A stretch of DNA of 64,000 nt from Rhizobium johnstonii 3841 (GCF_000009265.1 NC_008380.1:873501-937500), one strand, 5' to 3'; positions 1-9,353 are shown, counted from the first letter of the stretch. Translations and numbers: made by a program. Notes: generated by a model from the sequence alone, not told the origin.

Positions 1-1730
1 AGGGTAAACCAGTTCTCAGCCATCCGAAGATCGGTAGAATTAAACACGTCAATTGGACCGACCCCGTAGATACCAGCTGCGTTCGTCGGCGCCGCAACGG
101 ATCTCTGGATTTTCCGCAGGACCGTCGGAGGATTCTTCACCAGGTACGGCAGAGGAAGCGAGATAGCAAAGCATGCCAGCAAAATCATTACATGACAAAA
201 GACGGTGGAGATCGGATCACCCGGGACGATGTCCTTGTGGACCATCTGGCCCGTTGGCAACAGCGTATACTCTGGCTTTGGCGTAGGGATTTGACAGACG
301 CCGAACATCCTCGTCCGACGCTCGGCAACGAACCTGTACACTGCCGGTCCGCCCAAATATCGACCGACTATGAGCAACGGATGAAGCGGCAGCAAAAGGA
401 ACACGTGCTTCGATAAAAGCACATAGAACTCGTAACCCTTGACGGCATTCCCGCTGCTGACGTCGACAGCGTAAAGGTCCTTTCGTGCATCATCTGGATC
501 GATGCCGACTTCGATAAGCCAAGGAATGTTCTTGGACAACGGCTTAAGGTGGACTCGCCTGAAGAGATCGACGGCCTTTACGAACGTCACCGTTCTATCG
601 CACAGATTGCAGCGGTCATCGTACGCCACCTGCAGCCTGTTTGCGCCACTGATGAATGTCTTGGTCCAAAACAAGGCGGCCAAGAACAGGAACTCGAATT
701 GGGCTAGCCACCCGAGCTGGAGGATGAATAGGCTCAGCCCGAAGAACAGCAAGCCCCATATGATTACATATTTGCGAAACACTCCGCCGAGAAGCACAAA
801 CGGAAGCAGCAGAAGATACCACGGCAACATCGCCCAGAGTGATACGCGCGCCAGGAAAACCGGGATCGGGCCTTGCGAAAGCAGCCAGCTAAACTCACTC
901 GAATATCTGGACATGAAGTTATTGGTGAGCAGCAGTGGGCCAGCCGAACCTGACATCCAGGCAGGCTCGGCCAAATGGATCGAAAGCGAGTACAGGCACA
1001 CGCACCAGTAACAGGCGAGCGTCATCAACTTTGCGAGCTGCAGCCCGGATTCACTTGGCAAACCGTTGTCATAGTAGAACGCTGAGATGACTTTGCACGC
1101 GAACGTGCCTCTTTTCATAAGCAGCCGGTCCAGCGAAAAATTCGCTCCGGCGTTTGCGAAAATCAGAAGCACTGAAAGCATCGCTGCGATCCAGTTTCCC
1201 AATGTGGATGTGCGGAGTAGTATGTCTCCCATCTGCCACTGAAAAACGATCAGATACACGAGAGTGTACTGCGTCAGCAGACCCGCTGTCACCAAGACGC
1301 CGCAGAGCAATCCCATCATGGCAGTCAACCAAATCGATGGCTGCCCCCAATCCGAAGGCTCAAGATAGGAGATCACCCAGAAGGCGCGCTCGATCATGAA
1401 GAGCCCAAATACTATTCGGATCAGCGCGAATTTCGGTGCTTCCTCCTCTGGATTTGATACGAAGGCCCCGCGTCTAGCGAGCCAATCCGCAAGACCACTG
1501 AGGACGACTGCGGCCTTCACTCTAACTACGGGGTGGATGCCGAGTACGAACAAACCGATCAGCAGCGGGAAAAAGCCGAAAAAGCGATTCGCGAACCAGT
1601 CCCAAGTTCCGGTAAGAGCGACCAGGGAAAGAGCAATGATGAATATCAGGCTGGTTACGAGGATCCCTTTGCTGCGGCGCACGTTTGAAAGGGACTCCAC
1701 GCCCGCTGATATATCCGTCGCATCAACCAT
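1..1730 (-). CDS. Polytopic membrane protein with C-terminal DCC (DUF393) redox domain, partial
   Basis: The minus strand is open without a stop from the ATG at 1730 to the left edge, about 576 codons, so the C-terminus lies outside the window. Residues about 20-355 are strongly hydrophobic with many predicted membrane segments, resembling HTTM-type (vitamin K gamma-carboxylase-like) membrane domains. At about residue 369 follows YDDRCNLCDRTVTFVKAVD, the signature of the DCC/DUF393 thiol-disulfide oxidoreductase-like family, with the Cys pair at 374 and 377. A further membrane segment lies near residue 530. An in-frame TTG at 1736 has a better-placed GAAGG than the ATG; the upstream in-frame stop is at 1758-1760. 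Function is unknown; fused HTTM-DUF393 proteins are known from many bacteria. Its place beside surface-sugar genes may be coincidental. Confidence 0.75.
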   Translation of the reverse strand, partial: MVDATDISAGVESLSNVRRSKGILVTSLIFIIALSLVALTGTWDWFANRFFGFFPLLIGLFVLGIHPVVRVKAAVVLSGLADWLARRGAFVSNPEEEAPKFALIRIVFGLFMIERAFWVISYLEPSDWGQPSIWLTAMMGLLCGVLVTAGLLTQYTLVYLIVFQWQMGDILLRTSTLGNWIAAMLSVLLIFANAGANFSLDRLLMKRGTFACKVISAFYYDNGLPSESGLQLAKLMTLACYWCVCLYSLSIHLAEPAWMSGSAGPLLLTNNFMSRYSSEFSWLLSQGPIPVFLARVSLWAMLPWYLLLLPFVLLGGVFRKYVIIWGLLFFGLSLFILQLGWLAQFEFLFLAALFWTKTFISGANRLQVAYDDRCNLCDRTVTFVKAVDLFRRVHLKPLSKNIPWLIEVGIDPDDARKDLYAVDVSSGNAVKGYEFYVLLSKHVFLLLPLHPLLIVGRYLGGPAVYRFVAERRTRMFGVCQIPTPKPEYTLLPTGQMVHKDIVPGDPISTVFCHVMILLACFAISLPLPYLVKNPPTVLRKIQRSVAAPTNAAGIYGVGPIDVFNSTDLRMAENWFT

Positions 1731-1912
1731 GCCCAACCGTCGCCTTCGATTTCTTCGCTAAGTCTCATTAGGGGCGTACCGTTCAGCGGCCTGGAGCTTA
1801 GCGCCTCCTGCTTCCATGACCTCTATTCAAGCGAACGCTTACTTTAGAATCGAGCGAAGCTCAAGGCACGACTTCCAAGGGATGTAATTTGACTGGACTA
1901 TCGCAACTTTCT

Positions 1913-3751
1913 TCATTCCGCATCCTTATCTCGCAGTGCCTTGCACGCTTTCAGAGTGTCCGCGGGGTTTATCGGCCGATAAAGCTCCTGAACCCGGCTT
2001 GCGATGTAACCGCCCGCACCATCAGCGGTGCTCCACGTTCCCGCATGCTTGTAGTTTTGCGGAAACATTGCTCCCATGTCGGCCATGAGTTCTGTCGGAA
2101 TGCTGCGAGGGCCTGTTGCCTCCACCAGAACCCAAGCTGCGGCGAGTTTTTCACACGACACACGGCCCATCACTGCGGTCGCATATTTCAGGCTGCCGGT
2201 GTAGCCGCCAATCATCCAAGCGGCTCCGATGCTTTCGGCGCCCATGGCGTACAGGAGCGTTGGAGATTGACCAGATAGATCGATGACGGGATCGCCTGGT
2301 TTGAAACCGCTGTTTTTAGCAGCCATAACCGCATCCGAAATATAGGAAGCATACGCCTTCGATAGTATCAATTCAGATCGATGAGGCCCAAGGTTTATGG
2401 GGGAATCGTTGAGCTTGAGCGATTGAGGTTGGCGAAACGGTTGCTCTAGTGCGGTCTGAAGGAGGGTCGCCGTCACCGCTTGGGCGGCAAGGACGAGGGG
2501 TAACAAAAACGACCAATTTGATCGTTCACGAGCAATTGGGCTAAGTAGTACAATGCCGGCCAGCAGCCAAAAAAAACCCGCTTGTATCCCACTTTCCCAA
2601 TAATTAACGTTTGTCCCAAAGGCATACATATGCGGGGTTATCAAAAAGAGACACGCGATGCTCCAGTGCGCCACCGATAAGCCCTTGAATGGTCTCGGCC
2701 TGCCAAAGGCTAGGCCTGCGAGCGCTGCAGCATAGACGACGCCGAAAAATGACAACCCTTGAAACTGCCCCAGCTCTGCAACCTTAGGGATCTGGCCAAA
2801 TACGAGGAGCGCCGTCACGAGGAAGAGGCTGACCGCAGCGATCAGGGATACAATCACGCTCACGGATCGTCGCGACAAGAAACCCCAGACGGCAATAAAC
2901 GTTGCTAGGAATACGAGTTGGGTAAGTAGTTTATCTTTGCCGTTCAGCCAGAAACTATCGATGCGCAAAAGTTCGGTGAATGTGTGGCCGCCACCGAGAT
3001 ATTGTCCAAACTCAAGTCCTAGCTGTAGCCGTTCCACAAACTTCCGAAGGGAGCCATCGATTACGAATGCGCTGAGCAGAAGTGGGACGACCGCACTGGT
3101 GATGGCAAGTAAGAGCAGACGCAGCTGGAACTTTTTGGAAACGATCAGGTAGACCAGGGTGCCCACAGCCAGTGCGCCTGCAGTGCTTGGCTTGGCCATG
3201 AAGGCCAGCCAGCCACCTGCGCCGATCAACATCGAGCCTGCAACGCTCCGCCAGTTCCATGCTGGTTCAAACATGAGCATACCGATGCTCGTCACCAGCA
3301 AAGACTGAAGTGCCAAGCTATAATAGCTGGGCGTTAGAAGCCACGAGTCGAACAGGGCAAAAACACTAGTTGCCAGTCCAGCCGCGGCAGCGCACAGGAC
3401 GACATCATTCGCTCTTGATTCGGGTGCGACTGCCACGAGAAGTGTATGTGCCAGCCCCCCAGCCAAAGCGAATGTGACGAGTATGTTGGCCTGCCTTAAT
3501 GCCGCAATGTCCCCGCCGAGCAAAACATACAGAGGATGATACACAAATCCGAACTGCGTGATCGAAAAATCATAGATGAACGGGTTAGATATCGACACCA
3601 GATGAAAGCCTTCATCGGTGAACTCGATCCCGTAGGAGCTATATTTGAGCACCCAGCCGAGGATCAACATTGTTGCTGCTAGCGTCAGGCCAGTCATCGC
3701 GTGACTGGAGCCTGCGACAGGGGCGCTTTTATAATTCTCACTCAGCGCCAT
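1913..3751 (-). CDS. GT-C-like polytopic membrane protein, possible glycosyltransferase
   Basis: A 612-residue protein with about 11-13 hydrophobic segments. Near the N-terminus, after the first membrane segment, it carries FTDEGFHL (about residues 44-51), an acidic Asp-Glu pair in the first periplasmic loop as in GT-C enzymes of the ArnT/PMT type. The last 150 residues form a soluble, presumably periplasmic domain. GT-C enzymes use lipid-linked sugars at the periplasmic face of the inner membrane; a role in modifying O-antigen or another lipid-linked sugar is inferred from motif and location. It lies about 180 bases downstream, on the same strand, from no other complete gene and is read toward the partial DCC protein. 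I cannot name its substrate. Confidence 0.7.
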   Translation of the reverse strand: MALSENYKSAPVAGSSHAMTGLTLAATMLILGWVLKYSSYGIEFTDEGFHLVSISNPFIYDFSITQFGFVYHPLYVLLGGDIAALRQANILVTFALAGGLAHTLLVAVAPESRANDVVLCAAAAGLATSVFALFDSWLLTPSYYSLALQSLLVTSIGMLMFEPAWNWRSVAGSMLIGAGGWLAFMAKPSTAGALAVGTLVYLIVSKKFQLRLLLLAITSAVVPLLLSAFVIDGSLRKFVERLQLGLEFGQYLGGGHTFTELLRIDSFWLNGKDKLLTQLVFLATFIAVWGFLSRRSVSVIVSLIAAVSLFLVTALLVFGQIPKVAELGQFQGLSFFGVVYAAALAGLAFGRPRPFKGLSVAHWSIACLFLITPHMYAFGTNVNYWESGIQAGFFWLLAGIVLLSPIARERSNWSFLLPLVLAAQAVTATLLQTALEQPFRQPQSLKLNDSPINLGPHRSELILSKAYASYISDAVMAAKNSGFKPGDPVIDLSGQSPTLLYAMGAESIGAAWMIGGYTGSLKYATAVMGRVSCEKLAAAWVLVEATGPRSIPTELMADMGAMFPQNYKHAGTWSTADGAGGYIASRVQELYRPINPADTLKACKALRDKDAE

Positions 3752-3950
3752 ATTGGACTGCTCGCTGCTTATTTCTGGATCGCCTTCGATTAAGCGACCC
3801 TGTCACGGTTGTGGTTAAAGTCGTCTTAGATCACTTTTCACGTGATATAAAACCGCTTTTTCATGCTGAGGTCCAAGCTAGCTTTTTTCACCTCTCCAAT
3901 TTCAATCCGACCGTTGATGTAAGCTGCAAATTGGGAACCAACTGATTCAG

Positions 3951-4168
3951 CCCACGCGTCTCGCTCCCCACGGGTCGCCGTGCTTGCTCTGATCATCGAC
4001 GGTGTTGTGGACGAATAGGCAAGTGCCGGGTTCCCGGTTCGCTCTGTCCCGGTGAACAACTTCTACAACGCCACGACGGATTGCGATGAGGACGGCATCC
4101 ACCCGCACACGATCGGGCATCTGAACTATGCGTGCGCCTATATATCGGAAATCCACATCCTCTAGGCG
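3951..4168 (+). pseudogene. Remnant of an SGNH/GDSL hydrolase C-terminus
   Basis: One plus-strand frame reads RVAVLALIIDGVVDE, then a TAG, then ASAGFPVRSVPVNNFYN, then DEDGIHPHTIGHLNYACAY, ending at the TAG at 4166-4168. The DGIHPHTIGH segment matches the last catalytic block of SGNH hydrolases, where Asp and His complete the triad, and the preceding hydrophobic strand and loop fit the same fold. The TAG at the position of an expected aromatic residue suggests a point mutation. No start codon and no upstream catalytic Ser block are visible, so only the C-terminal third survives. SGNH enzymes often acetylate or deacetylate polysaccharides. The opposite strand also carries unrelated short ORFs. 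The call rests on one motif and the frame. Confidence 0.4.
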
Positions 4169-4872
4169 GAGCAGAGAGCCCCGGCCATATACACCATGTT
4201 CCGCGCAGCAGTCTTCGGAGCCAATTTCAGGAAATTCTGCCGGATCTGATACTTCAGCCACCCCTTTGCCTTACCGGCAAGGTGCTGCTCGTATTCAATG
4301 TCATGTGGGAACACCATGAGGCGCTCCACCTTAAAACCGCATGTCTTCAGCAGGTTTTCGAAAGAGCCGGGGGTGTAGAAGTTGATATGCCCATACGGGC
4401 CGGATTCGCGGATCGACTTGTCTAGGTTCCGCGTCAGCTCCAAGGGCACCTCGATATAGAGCTTCCGGCTCACCCGTCTGGCCTCGTAGAGGAACATACG
4501 CTCATGCTCGACATGCTCAAGGACATGGATGGCAAGCGCGAGATCAAAGGCTTTGCCCGGGTGGGGGATCTTGTAGCCATCGAACTGATCAACTGAAGCC
4601 AAGTTCTTGATGCGCCGGTTGCTTATCGCGTCCAGCCCTGATTTCGAGATTTCCACGGCTGCGAACTGCTTTGCAAAGGCAGAATTGCTCAACTCGGAAA
4701 GAACCGCACCTTCGCCGGCGCCGATGTCGACAACCGAGTTGAACGTCTGGCCTTCCGTGATTTTGCGTATGTGCCCGACAGACTGCCGCGCAGCTATGGC
4801 TCGTTTCTCCGAGACTGAGCCGTCTGCGTAATACCCCTCGTACATCTCGAGTATTTCGGTGCTGCTGTTCAT
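4162..4872 (-). CDS. SAM-dependent methyltransferase (class I, Methyltransf_11/23 type)
   Basis: 236 residues from the ATG at 4872, chosen because GGAGG lies five bases upstream; a longer reading from 4926 has no such site. Motif I is VVDIGAGEGAVL (SAM binding), followed by an acidic residue in AVEISKSG and the post-motif LALAIHVLEHVEHE typical of small-molecule and sugar methyltransferases. A late YGHINFYTPGSFENLLKTCGF block is the usual C-terminal strand-helix of this family. In an O-antigen locus it probably O-methylates a sugar residue. Its stop lies against the SGNH-hydrolase remnant on the other strand. Confidence 0.75.
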   Translation of the reverse strand: MNSSTEILEMYEGYYADGSVSEKRAIAARQSVGHIRKITEGQTFNSVVDIGAGEGAVLSELSNSAFAKQFAAVEISKSGLDAISNRRIKNLASVDQFDGYKIPHPGKAFDLALAIHVLEHVEHERMFLYEARRVSRKLYIEVPLELTRNLDKSIRESGPYGHINFYTPGSFENLLKTCGFKVERLMVFPHDIEYEQHLAGKAKGWLKYQIRQNFLKLAPKTAARNMVYMAGALCSA

Positions 4873-4940
4873 CTCGTCCTCCGGAGCAGTGAGAGGGCAT
4901 CGATACACCACAAAGTGAAATCCCACAATCTGGAGCTCCC

Positions 4941-5198
4941 ATGCTCGTCAGCAACTGGCGCGCGGTGGTCAAGCATGCCTGGTCAATCAGGTTCATGGTC
5001 CTGGCCCTGCTCTGCATCATCATCGAGCCGATCTACACCTTCTTCGCCGCCACATGGGTCGCGAAGAACATCTACATCCAACTTGGGATGTCGGCGGTCA
5101 CCGGCCTCTTGGCCGTCGCCGCTATCATCGCCCGCATCTTCGTTCAACAGAAAGTCTCTGGAGACCTCGCCAATGGCAAGCCGCCTCAAGAAGGGTAG
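4941..5198 (+). CDS. Phage holin-like small membrane protein
   Basis: 85 residues starting MLVSNWRAVVKHAWSIRF, with two hydrophobic segments (about residues 17-36 and 48-67) and a charged C-terminal tail ending NGKPPQEG. This size and layout fit class II-type holins found just before endolysin genes in rhizobial prophages. The start follows a GGAGCTCCC stretch. It overlaps the following endolysin fragment by 26 bases, the overlap expected in a phage lysis cassette. No other phage genes are present nearby, so it is probably a stranded remnant. Confidence 0.55.
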   Translation: MLVSNWRAVVKHAWSIRFMVLALLCIIIEPIYTFFAATWVAKNIYIQLGMSAVTGLLAVAAIIARIFVQQKVSGDLANGKPPQEG

Positions 5199-5346
5199 CG
5201 CGATTGCTGCTGCCTGCATCGCCGTCGTCAGCACCTTCGAAGGGCTGCGAACTGTCGCCTATCGAGATCCGAGGGAAGACCTTGATTTCCGATTATTTCA
5301 GTTGCGCTCGTTGCAGAAAATGACAAGAAGGTGGTTGTCTGATTGA
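5173..5346 (+). pseudogene. Truncated phage endolysin (lysozyme, GH24-like) N-terminus
   Basis: From the ATG at 5173 the frame encodes MASRLKKGSAIAAACIAVV followed by STFEGLRTVAYRDP. That is a signal-anchor followed by the FEGLRxxAYxDP motif containing the catalytic Glu of T4/lambda-type lysozymes. In intact members the next residues form the G.xTIGxG/H segment, but here the frame turns into unrelated sequence after YRDP and stops at 5346, after 57 residues instead of about 150-180. The catalytic Asp and Thr of the E-D-T triad are therefore missing and the product cannot be an active enzyme. Confidence 0.55.
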
Positions 5347-5367
5347 TCCGCGAGACGCTGGTAAGCA

Positions 5368-7440
5368 ATGCCCGAAAATACCCCCACTGAGACGCCGCGC
5401 TCAGGATGGTTCTTAATGCCGATGCAAGCGCTCGTCGCCCCTCTGCTGGCGATGCCGCGGGTTGCCAAACGCGCTCTGGCCTTGCTGCTGGATTCCAGCT
5501 TTTGTGTTCTGACCATCTGGCTCGCCTATTGCTTCCGCCTCAACGAATGGACGGTGCTGACCGGTGTGCAGTGGCTGCCGGTCTTCGTTTCACTGTGCAT
5601 GGCCCTTCCCATCTTCATCGTCATGGGCATGTATCGGGCGATCTTCCGTTATGCCAATATGGCTGCTTTCATAACTGTTCTGAAGGCGATTGCGATCTAC
5701 GGCGTCGCCTTTATGACGATATTTACAGCCCTCAGCGTCCCCGGTGTTCCGAGAACCGTCGGCATCCTCCAGCCCTTCCTGCTGTTGATTGCGATCGGGC
5801 TGTCGAGGTTAAGTATCCGCTACTGGCTCGGGGATGCCTACCAGCGCATCCTTCACAAGAATATGCTCGCCAAGGTGCTGATCTACGGGGCAGGGACGGC
5901 CGGGCGGCAATTGGCCGGTGCCTTGATCAACAGTGCCGAACTCAATGTCGTCGGCTATCTGGATGATGATCCGCGTCTCAAGGGCGGCGTCATGGGTGGT
6001 TTGCCGATCTACGACCCCTCGGATCTTCCGGTGCTTGCCGAATCTCTCGGCGTGCACAACGTGCTTCTTGCTCTTCCCTCCGCATCGCGGCAGCGTCGCA
6101 ACGAAATCCTGGAGCACATCCGTAAAGCCAGGGTCAATGTTCGCACGTTGCCGGATCTCACTGCCCTGGCTCAGGGACGCATCGCCGTCTCCGACATCCG
6201 AGAGCTGGAGATCGAAGATCTGCTCGGAAGAGAAGCGGTCGCGCCGCGCCAGGAGCTACTCGACAAGTCGATGCGCAACAAGGTGGTGATGGTCACCGGT
6301 GCCGGCGGCTCGATCGGCGGCGAGTTATGCCGTCAGATTTTGCGCACCGGGCCTTCCAGCCTCATCCTCATCGATCAGAACGAGTTTGCGCTTTATAATA
6401 TCCATGCCGAATTGCAGAAGCTGGCCGAACTGTACAAGCATGAAAATATGCAGATCGTTCCGATTCTGTGTTCTGTCCGCGATCAGGATCGCATGGAACA
6501 TGTCATGCAGAGCTGGCGACCTCAGACACTCTATCATGCAGCCGCTTACAAGCATGTTCCCCTTGTCGAACACAATGCCGTGGAAGGCATCAAGAACAAT
6601 GTGATGGGTACGCTGGTCGCGGCGCGCGCGGCGAATAAATGCGGCGTCTCGAATTTCGTGCTGATCAGTACAGACAAAGCCGTGCGTCCGACAAATGTGA
6701 TGGGCGCCAGCAAGAGGTTGGCAGAGATGGTTCTGCAGGCGCTCGCAGCAGAATCGGCGACCGACAGAATGCGAACGAATTTCTCCATGGTCCGTTTCGG
6801 AAACGTCCTCGGCTCCTCCGGATCCGTCGTGCCGCTGTTTCGGCAGCAGATCAAGGAGGGCGGCCCGGTGACACTGACACATCCTGATATAACCCGCTAT
6901 TTCATGACCATTTCGGAGGCTTCTCAACTCGTCATTCAGGCCGGCGCGATGGCGGAGGGGGGAGATGTCTTCCTGCTCGACATGGGAGAGCCGGTTCGCA
7001 TCGCCGATCTCGCCCGCAAGATGGTCGAGCTTTCCGGGCTGGCCGTCCGCGACGAAGACAATCCCGAAGGCGATATCGAGCTGTCCGTTACCGGTCTTCG
7101 TCCCGGCGAGAAGCTCTTTGAAGAGCTGTTGATCGGGGATAATCCGAAAACAACCGAACATCCCCGGATTATGAAGGCGCGCGAGGATTTCCTGTTGTGG
7201 CCGGAGCTTTTGAAAAAGCTCAACGCGCTCAATGCGGTATTGGATCGGAACGATATGATCGCTGCACGTGCGATACTAGCGAAGCTTGTTTCCGGCTATT
7301 CGTCAACCGGCGAGGTCTCGGATCTGGCTTTCACCGGCACCTTAAAACCAACAACGCGGCTTAAGACACCCAAGGTCGGCGAGCCCACGTCGACGAATGT
7401 TGCTGCGAGTGACAAAGCGCGGTGGGTGCAGCAGCCGTAA
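5368..7440 (+). CDS. WbpM/CapD-type membrane nucleotide-sugar 4,6-dehydratase
   Basis: 690 residues. The N-terminal third has four to five membrane segments, then a first Rossmann-like domain with GAGTAGRQLA near residue 174, then a second extended SDR domain beginning VTGAGGSIGGELCRQI near residue 311. This is the layout of WbpM, FlaA1-related long proteins and R. etli WreV. They convert UDP-GlcNAc to the 4-keto-6-deoxy sugar, the first step toward UDP-QuiNAc or UDP-FucNAc. Conserved blocks STDKAVRPTNVMGASKR (active-site region) and RFGNVLGSSGSV are present. The SDR at 10585-11535 is a candidate 4-reductase partner. An internal ATG at 5416 is a less likely start. WreV equivalence is a hypothesis. 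Confidence 0.9.
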   Translation: MPENTPTETPRSGWFLMPMQALVAPLLAMPRVAKRALALLLDSSFCVLTIWLAYCFRLNEWTVLTGVQWLPVFVSLCMALPIFIVMGMYRAIFRYANMAAFITVLKAIAIYGVAFMTIFTALSVPGVPRTVGILQPFLLLIAIGLSRLSIRYWLGDAYQRILHKNMLAKVLIYGAGTAGRQLAGALINSAELNVVGYLDDDPRLKGGVMGGLPIYDPSDLPVLAESLGVHNVLLALPSASRQRRNEILEHIRKARVNVRTLPDLTALAQGRIAVSDIRELEIEDLLGREAVAPRQELLDKSMRNKVVMVTGAGGSIGGELCRQILRTGPSSLILIDQNEFALYNIHAELQKLAELYKHENMQIVPILCSVRDQDRMEHVMQSWRPQTLYHAAAYKHVPLVEHNAVEGIKNNVMGTLVAARAANKCGVSNFVLISTDKAVRPTNVMGASKRLAEMVLQALAAESATDRMRTNFSMVRFGNVLGSSGSVVPLFRQQIKEGGPVTLTHPDITRYFMTISEASQLVIQAGAMAEGGDVFLLDMGEPVRIADLARKMVELSGLAVRDEDNPEGDIELSVTGLRPGEKLFEELLIGDNPKTTEHPRIMKAREDFLLWPELLKKLNALNAVLDRNDMIAARAILAKLVSGYSSTGEVSDLAFTGTLKPTTRLKTPKVGEPTSTNVAASDKARWVQQP

Positions 7441-7744
7441 AAGATCAGCACGACGAGTTAGGCGGAGATAGGTTCCAGAGCTGTTTGATCAAACATGATA
7501 AGCTCCCGCTATGATGTTGCTGACGGCGAGAAGCGGAGCGAGCATAATCGCTAGCTCAAGGACCGATTCAGGTATTTTTTCCAGGCCTCGTCACGGCCTA
7601 AGGAAGCATGGCATCGCGATATGCGCTGGATGTGATTTTTTCATGATTGACATTGCAGGGCCAATAAGATTGAAGCGACATTTAGGCCTGCTGTTGTGAA
7701 ATTTTTTGCTAATTTTGAGCCTACGGTGGATTCTGAAAGCTGAG

Positions 7745-8572
7745 ATGATGGAACAGAGATCATTTGACGAGGAAATTAATCTCTTTTCTGTTGTTTCCTT
7801 CCTACGAAGGGGCATCGGCACCATTGCTTTGTGCTGTTCCATCGGAGCTATATTAGCAGGCATTTTCCTGTGGCGTAGCCAACCCTTTTATCAAGCCTCA
7901 GCACAACTCGTGCTTGCGGCTTCGTCCAATCCAACGCAACTAGACCCTGATGCAGTCGCTCTTGTGGAGCCTCGTGAGCATGTTACTTTTCGTCTACGAT
8001 CTCCATCAGCTTTCGATCAGCAGACCGTCTCCGCGTGCTCCGACGGCGGCCCGGTAACCGCCGAACAGATTTCGCAAAATGTGAGGGTGACGGCACCATC
8101 AGTTCCCAGTGACGTCATCGAGATTTCCTTTACCGCCCCAGCCGCTGAATTGGCACGGCAGTGCGTCGCCGCGATCGTGCGGGGGATTCAAGAACAGCAG
8201 ACGTTGGTTGCGTCCATCAGCTTGGAACATCTGAAATCTCAAATCAGGTCACTGCAGGATCAACTCGTGGAAAATTCGAAGCTCCTGAAGGAGGCGCAGG
8301 ATTCCGGATGGCAGCAGGCAATATATCTCGCGACACGCGACGATGCGATCGCATTACGTAAGGACATTGCCGACTTGACGGGTAAACTAGAATTAAGCAA
8401 GCCTGCAACTCTGCTTTCCCCAATTTACGCTCCATCAAATGCCGCCTCTCCGACCAAGATAACTATTCTGACTGCAGGTCTCTTTGTCGGGTTCGTTATC
8501 GGCGTTCTAGTCAACCTTCTTAAAAGCGCATACCTCAGGCATCGAAATCGCCGTAGCCGGTCGAACGGCTAA
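7745..8572 (+). CDS. Wzz-like polysaccharide chain-length determinant
   Basis: 275 residues from ATG 7745 (MMEQRSFDEEINLFSV); an in-frame ATG at 7706 would add 13 residues. The topology is that of polysaccharide co-polymerases: a short cytoplasmic N-terminus, a first membrane segment at about residues 23-45, a long periplasmic part with a helical region (about 150-225), and a second membrane segment near the C-terminus (KITILTAGLFVGFVIGVLV) followed by a basic tail. No kinase motifs are present, so it is a PCP-1-type chain-length regulator, not a tyrosine-kinase PCP-2a. With Wzx and Wzy at 17.9 and 14.1 kb it completes a Wzy-dependent system. It converges on the GT2 gene with four bases between the stops. 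Confidence 0.75.
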   Translation: MMEQRSFDEEINLFSVVSFLRRGIGTIALCCSIGAILAGIFLWRSQPFYQASAQLVLAASSNPTQLDPDAVALVEPREHVTFRLRSPSAFDQQTVSACSDGGPVTAEQISQNVRVTAPSVPSDVIEISFTAPAAELARQCVAAIVRGIQEQQTLVASISLEHLKSQIRSLQDQLVENSKLLKEAQDSGWQQAIYLATRDDAIALRKDIADLTGKLELSKPATLLSPIYAPSNAASPTKITILTAGLFVGFVIGVLVNLLKSAYLRHRNRRSRSNG

Positions 8573-8576
8573 TGCG

Positions 8577-9353
8577 TTAGCGCACCTTAAGCAAGGCCGC
8601 ACGAAGTACCTGCATGCCCCGCGATATAAGCTTCCTAGAGAAGAAATGTACTGGGCTGGCTCTCAACCCGTGAGTTTCAAGCGCACGTAGAATTTCCTTG
8701 TTTTGCCGCAGGATATTCTTCCAGCTGCGATTTGTAGTGCCGCCCATTCGCATCTTCACCATTATGCCGGGCAGGTATTTCGACTTGATACAGTGGCGTT
8801 CTAGAAAGCGCATCATTAATTCTACGTCAGCAGCAATCCTATAACTAAGGTCAAATGACCCAAGGCGCTCGTAGACCTCGCGCCGAACAAAGAAGGTTGG
8901 ATGAGGCGGGCACCAGCCTTCTTCGAAAGCCTTAGGTACAAAAGGCGAAGAGCGCCAGTCGCGCACTATCGTTGAGGTATCATTTTGCCGAACATAGCAG
9001 AGATCCCCGTAACATGCTTCCAAGGCCGGATCCCGGAACGCCTCCGCGACCTTTGCCAGAGCGCCCGGCATGTAGAAGTCATCCCCATTGATGAAGCCGA
9101 TAACTTCGCCGGTCGCAAGACTTATTCCTTTATTCATGGCATCATAGATGCCGAAGTCCTCTTCGGAAACCAGGCGCGTAATAACATCGCGGCGTTCGTT
9201 GATCCGATCAAGCGTGCGGTCCTTTGAGAGTCCGTCGACGACGATATACTCCATATTTGGGTAGTTTTGAGCGCGAACGGATTCGATCGTATCAGCAATC
9301 GTGGCTTCGTTGTTGAAGACAACGGTGATGATTGAAATTTTCGGTTCGCGCAT
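8577..9353 (-). CDS. Family 2 glycosyltransferase (GT-A)
   Basis: 258 residues. It starts KISIITVVFNNEATIADTIESV, the nucleotide-binding first strand of GT2, and carries VVDGLSKDRT, then FINGDDF near residue 90 as the metal-binding DxD-like motif. The block FGIYDAMNKGISLATGEVIGF resembles the WcaE/WbbD-like subgroup. It transfers a sugar from a nucleotide donor to a lipid-linked intermediate on the cytoplasmic face. It is the last gene of the minus-strand O-antigen operon. Donor and acceptor cannot be read from the sequence. Confidence 0.85.
   Translation of the reverse strand: MREPKISIITVVFNNEATIADTIESVRAQNYPNMEYIVVDGLSKDRTLDRINERRDVITRLVSEEDFGIYDAMNKGISLATGEVIGFINGDDFYMPGALAKVAEAFRDPALEACYGDLCYVRQNDTSTIVRDWRSSPFVPKAFEEGWCPPHPTFFVRREVYERLGSFDLSYRIAADVELMMRFLERHCIKSKYLPGIMVKMRMGGTTNRSWKNILRQNKEILRALETHGLRASPVHFFSRKLISRGMQVLRAALLKVR

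Noticed and set aside
502..1761. Plus-strand frames of 169, 81 and 121 codons over the left end
   Set aside because: They lie opposite the long minus-strand membrane protein and have no family features; their composition is that of antisense shadows.
7640..7680. TTGACA at 7647 as a promoter for the Wzz-like gene
   Set aside because: No acceptable -10 box lies 16-18 bases downstream.
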